Positions 21,180 to 21,814 of a DNA stretch of 21,814 nucleotides are shown one piece after another; positions within the stretch are counted from its first letter, which is position 1; each line of letters opens with the position of its first letter. The DNA comes from a virus. The notes under the pieces are model-generated. The model was not told where the DNA came from. It saw only the letters and a list, made by a program, of their open reading frames with translations, and made no database searches. The position numbers and the translations under genes are program-made. Location of the stretch: IMG/VR virus record IMGVR_UViG_3300004807_000972, positions 1 to 21,814 of that record; one strand, written 5' to 3'.

Positions 21180-21814
21180 TTATTTCTCAGTTGCGGCGCT
21201 AATATACTTACCAAATTTAGCATGGAAGTCATCAAAGCATTTGATTTCATCTGGGTCTAGCGGTAGTTTGTAGCTAGATAATGCTAGTTTAGTACCCATA
21301 ATAACCAATTCTGTTTCAAAATTATTCATCATAAATTCGAAGAAGTTATTAACTTGATCATTCCAGTTTTTAGCTTTCTTTTCACAAGCATCTTTTAACT
21401 CATAGCACAAAGATACTGTCAAAGAATACATAGCTGAAATTTCTTTTGAATCCATCTTTTTAACCTTACCGCTCAAAATATCGCTTGGGTTAGGCATCTT
21501 GCTTGCAACTTTACGGTGAGCCATAAATTTAATAGCAAGACCTTCTCCAATTGAACCACATGCCAAATCGGTAAGTGTATTCACGTCAGTGTCATCATCT
21601 GTAAGCAATTCGCTTACAAAACTCCAAGAGCGAGGTGTGGCAAAAGCACGTGAGCTAGACTTTGGATCGAAATCGTAAAGTTCTTTTTTGGCAAAAGTAA
21701 GGAAACCAACAACATCCTTATGGATCTTGTTTTCAGTAGCCCAGTCAAACCAGTCATCCCAATCTACCGTCATTTCCAAGTGTACAAAACGATTGGCCAA
21801 CGGAGCAGGCATAC
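21180..21814 (-). CDS. MoxR-type AAA+ ATPase, C-terminal part (truncated by window edge)
   Basis: The frame is still open at the window edge, so the N-terminal part with the P-loop and Walker B lies beyond it. An ATG at 21812-21810 is internal: P-A-P-L-A-N-R-F immediately follows it, the conserved MoxR/AAA+ box that carries the arginine near the end of the ATPase core. The remaining roughly 200 residues form a helical lid-like domain: W-D-D-W-F-D-W-A, D-V-V-G-F-L, then A-T-P-R-S-W-S-F-V, which matches the post-core (T/S)-P-R segment of MoxR sensor 2. MoxR proteins act as chaperone-like ATPases with VWA partners, and the VWA/metallopeptidase gene follows downstream. The function in the phage cycle is unknown. 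Confidence 0.85.
   Translation of the reverse strand, partial: MPAPLANRFVHLEMTVDWDDWFDWATENKIHKDVVGFLTFAKKELYDFDPKSSSRAFATPRSWSFVSELLTDDDTDVNTLTDLACGSIGEGLAIKFMAHRKVASKMPNPSDILSGKVKKMDSKEISAMYSLTVSLCYELKDACEKKAKNWNDQVNNFFEFMMNNFETELVIMGTKLALSSYKLPLDPDEIKCFDDFHAKFGKYISAATEK

Overview
The window is a segment of a large tailed-phage genome, most likely a T4-like myovirus of an aquatic bacterium. No hallmark head gene (major capsid, portal, terminase) lies inside it, so this rests on several weaker signs: a run of very large Ser/Thr/Asn/Gly-rich fibre and adhesin genes, a collar-domain short-tail-fibre protein with an HxH zinc-type motif, GATAAATA-type octamers resembling T4/cyanophage late promoters, a C(UUCG)G hairpin between genes, ThyX, and a MoxR-type ATPase beside a metallopeptidase/VWA protein. 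Genes are packed with 1-11 bp overlaps or very short gaps. There are no tRNAs, no CRISPR array, no transposase and no integrase. The host cannot be named from the sequence.

Region 1 (1-13519, + strand) is the virion adhesion/tail-fibre module. It starts with the last codons of an upstream gene. Next come a 1310-aa protein built from repeated LamG/concanavalin-like lectin domains and a 206-aa protein of unknown role. Three fibre proteins (731, 450 and 505 aa) then share an N-terminal half of about 200 residues but end in three different tips. Two further paralogues follow (469 and 769 aa); the second has gained an extra N-terminal module, a Calx-beta-like region and a long glycine-rich C-terminus. 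Candidate late-promoter octamers sit exactly 20 nt upstream of three of these starts.

Region 2 (13520-17794, + strand) is a translationally coupled five-gene cassette: a 116-aa unknown, two related GT-A-type glycosyltransferase-like proteins, a 201-aa unknown, and a second related pair of glycosyltransferase-like proteins. It appears to have its own sigma70-type promoter (TTGACC, 17 bp, TATTAT) overlapped by a palindrome, so it may be transcribed separately from the late fibre genes. A reasonable guess is that it decorates virion or host-surface components with sugar.

Region 3 (17754-21814, - strand) reads in the opposite direction. It holds a MoxR-type AAA+ ATPase (truncated by the window edge), a VWA-type metallopeptidase-like protein, four small unknown genes and ThyX. 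A consensus sigma70 promoter (TTGACA, 17 bp, TATAAT, with an extended -10 TG), whose spacer is itself a C(UUCG)G hairpin, lies between the ATPase and VWA genes. A classic intrinsic terminator for this strand lies inside the 3' end of the last + strand glycosyltransferase gene, where the two convergent operons overlap by 41 bp.
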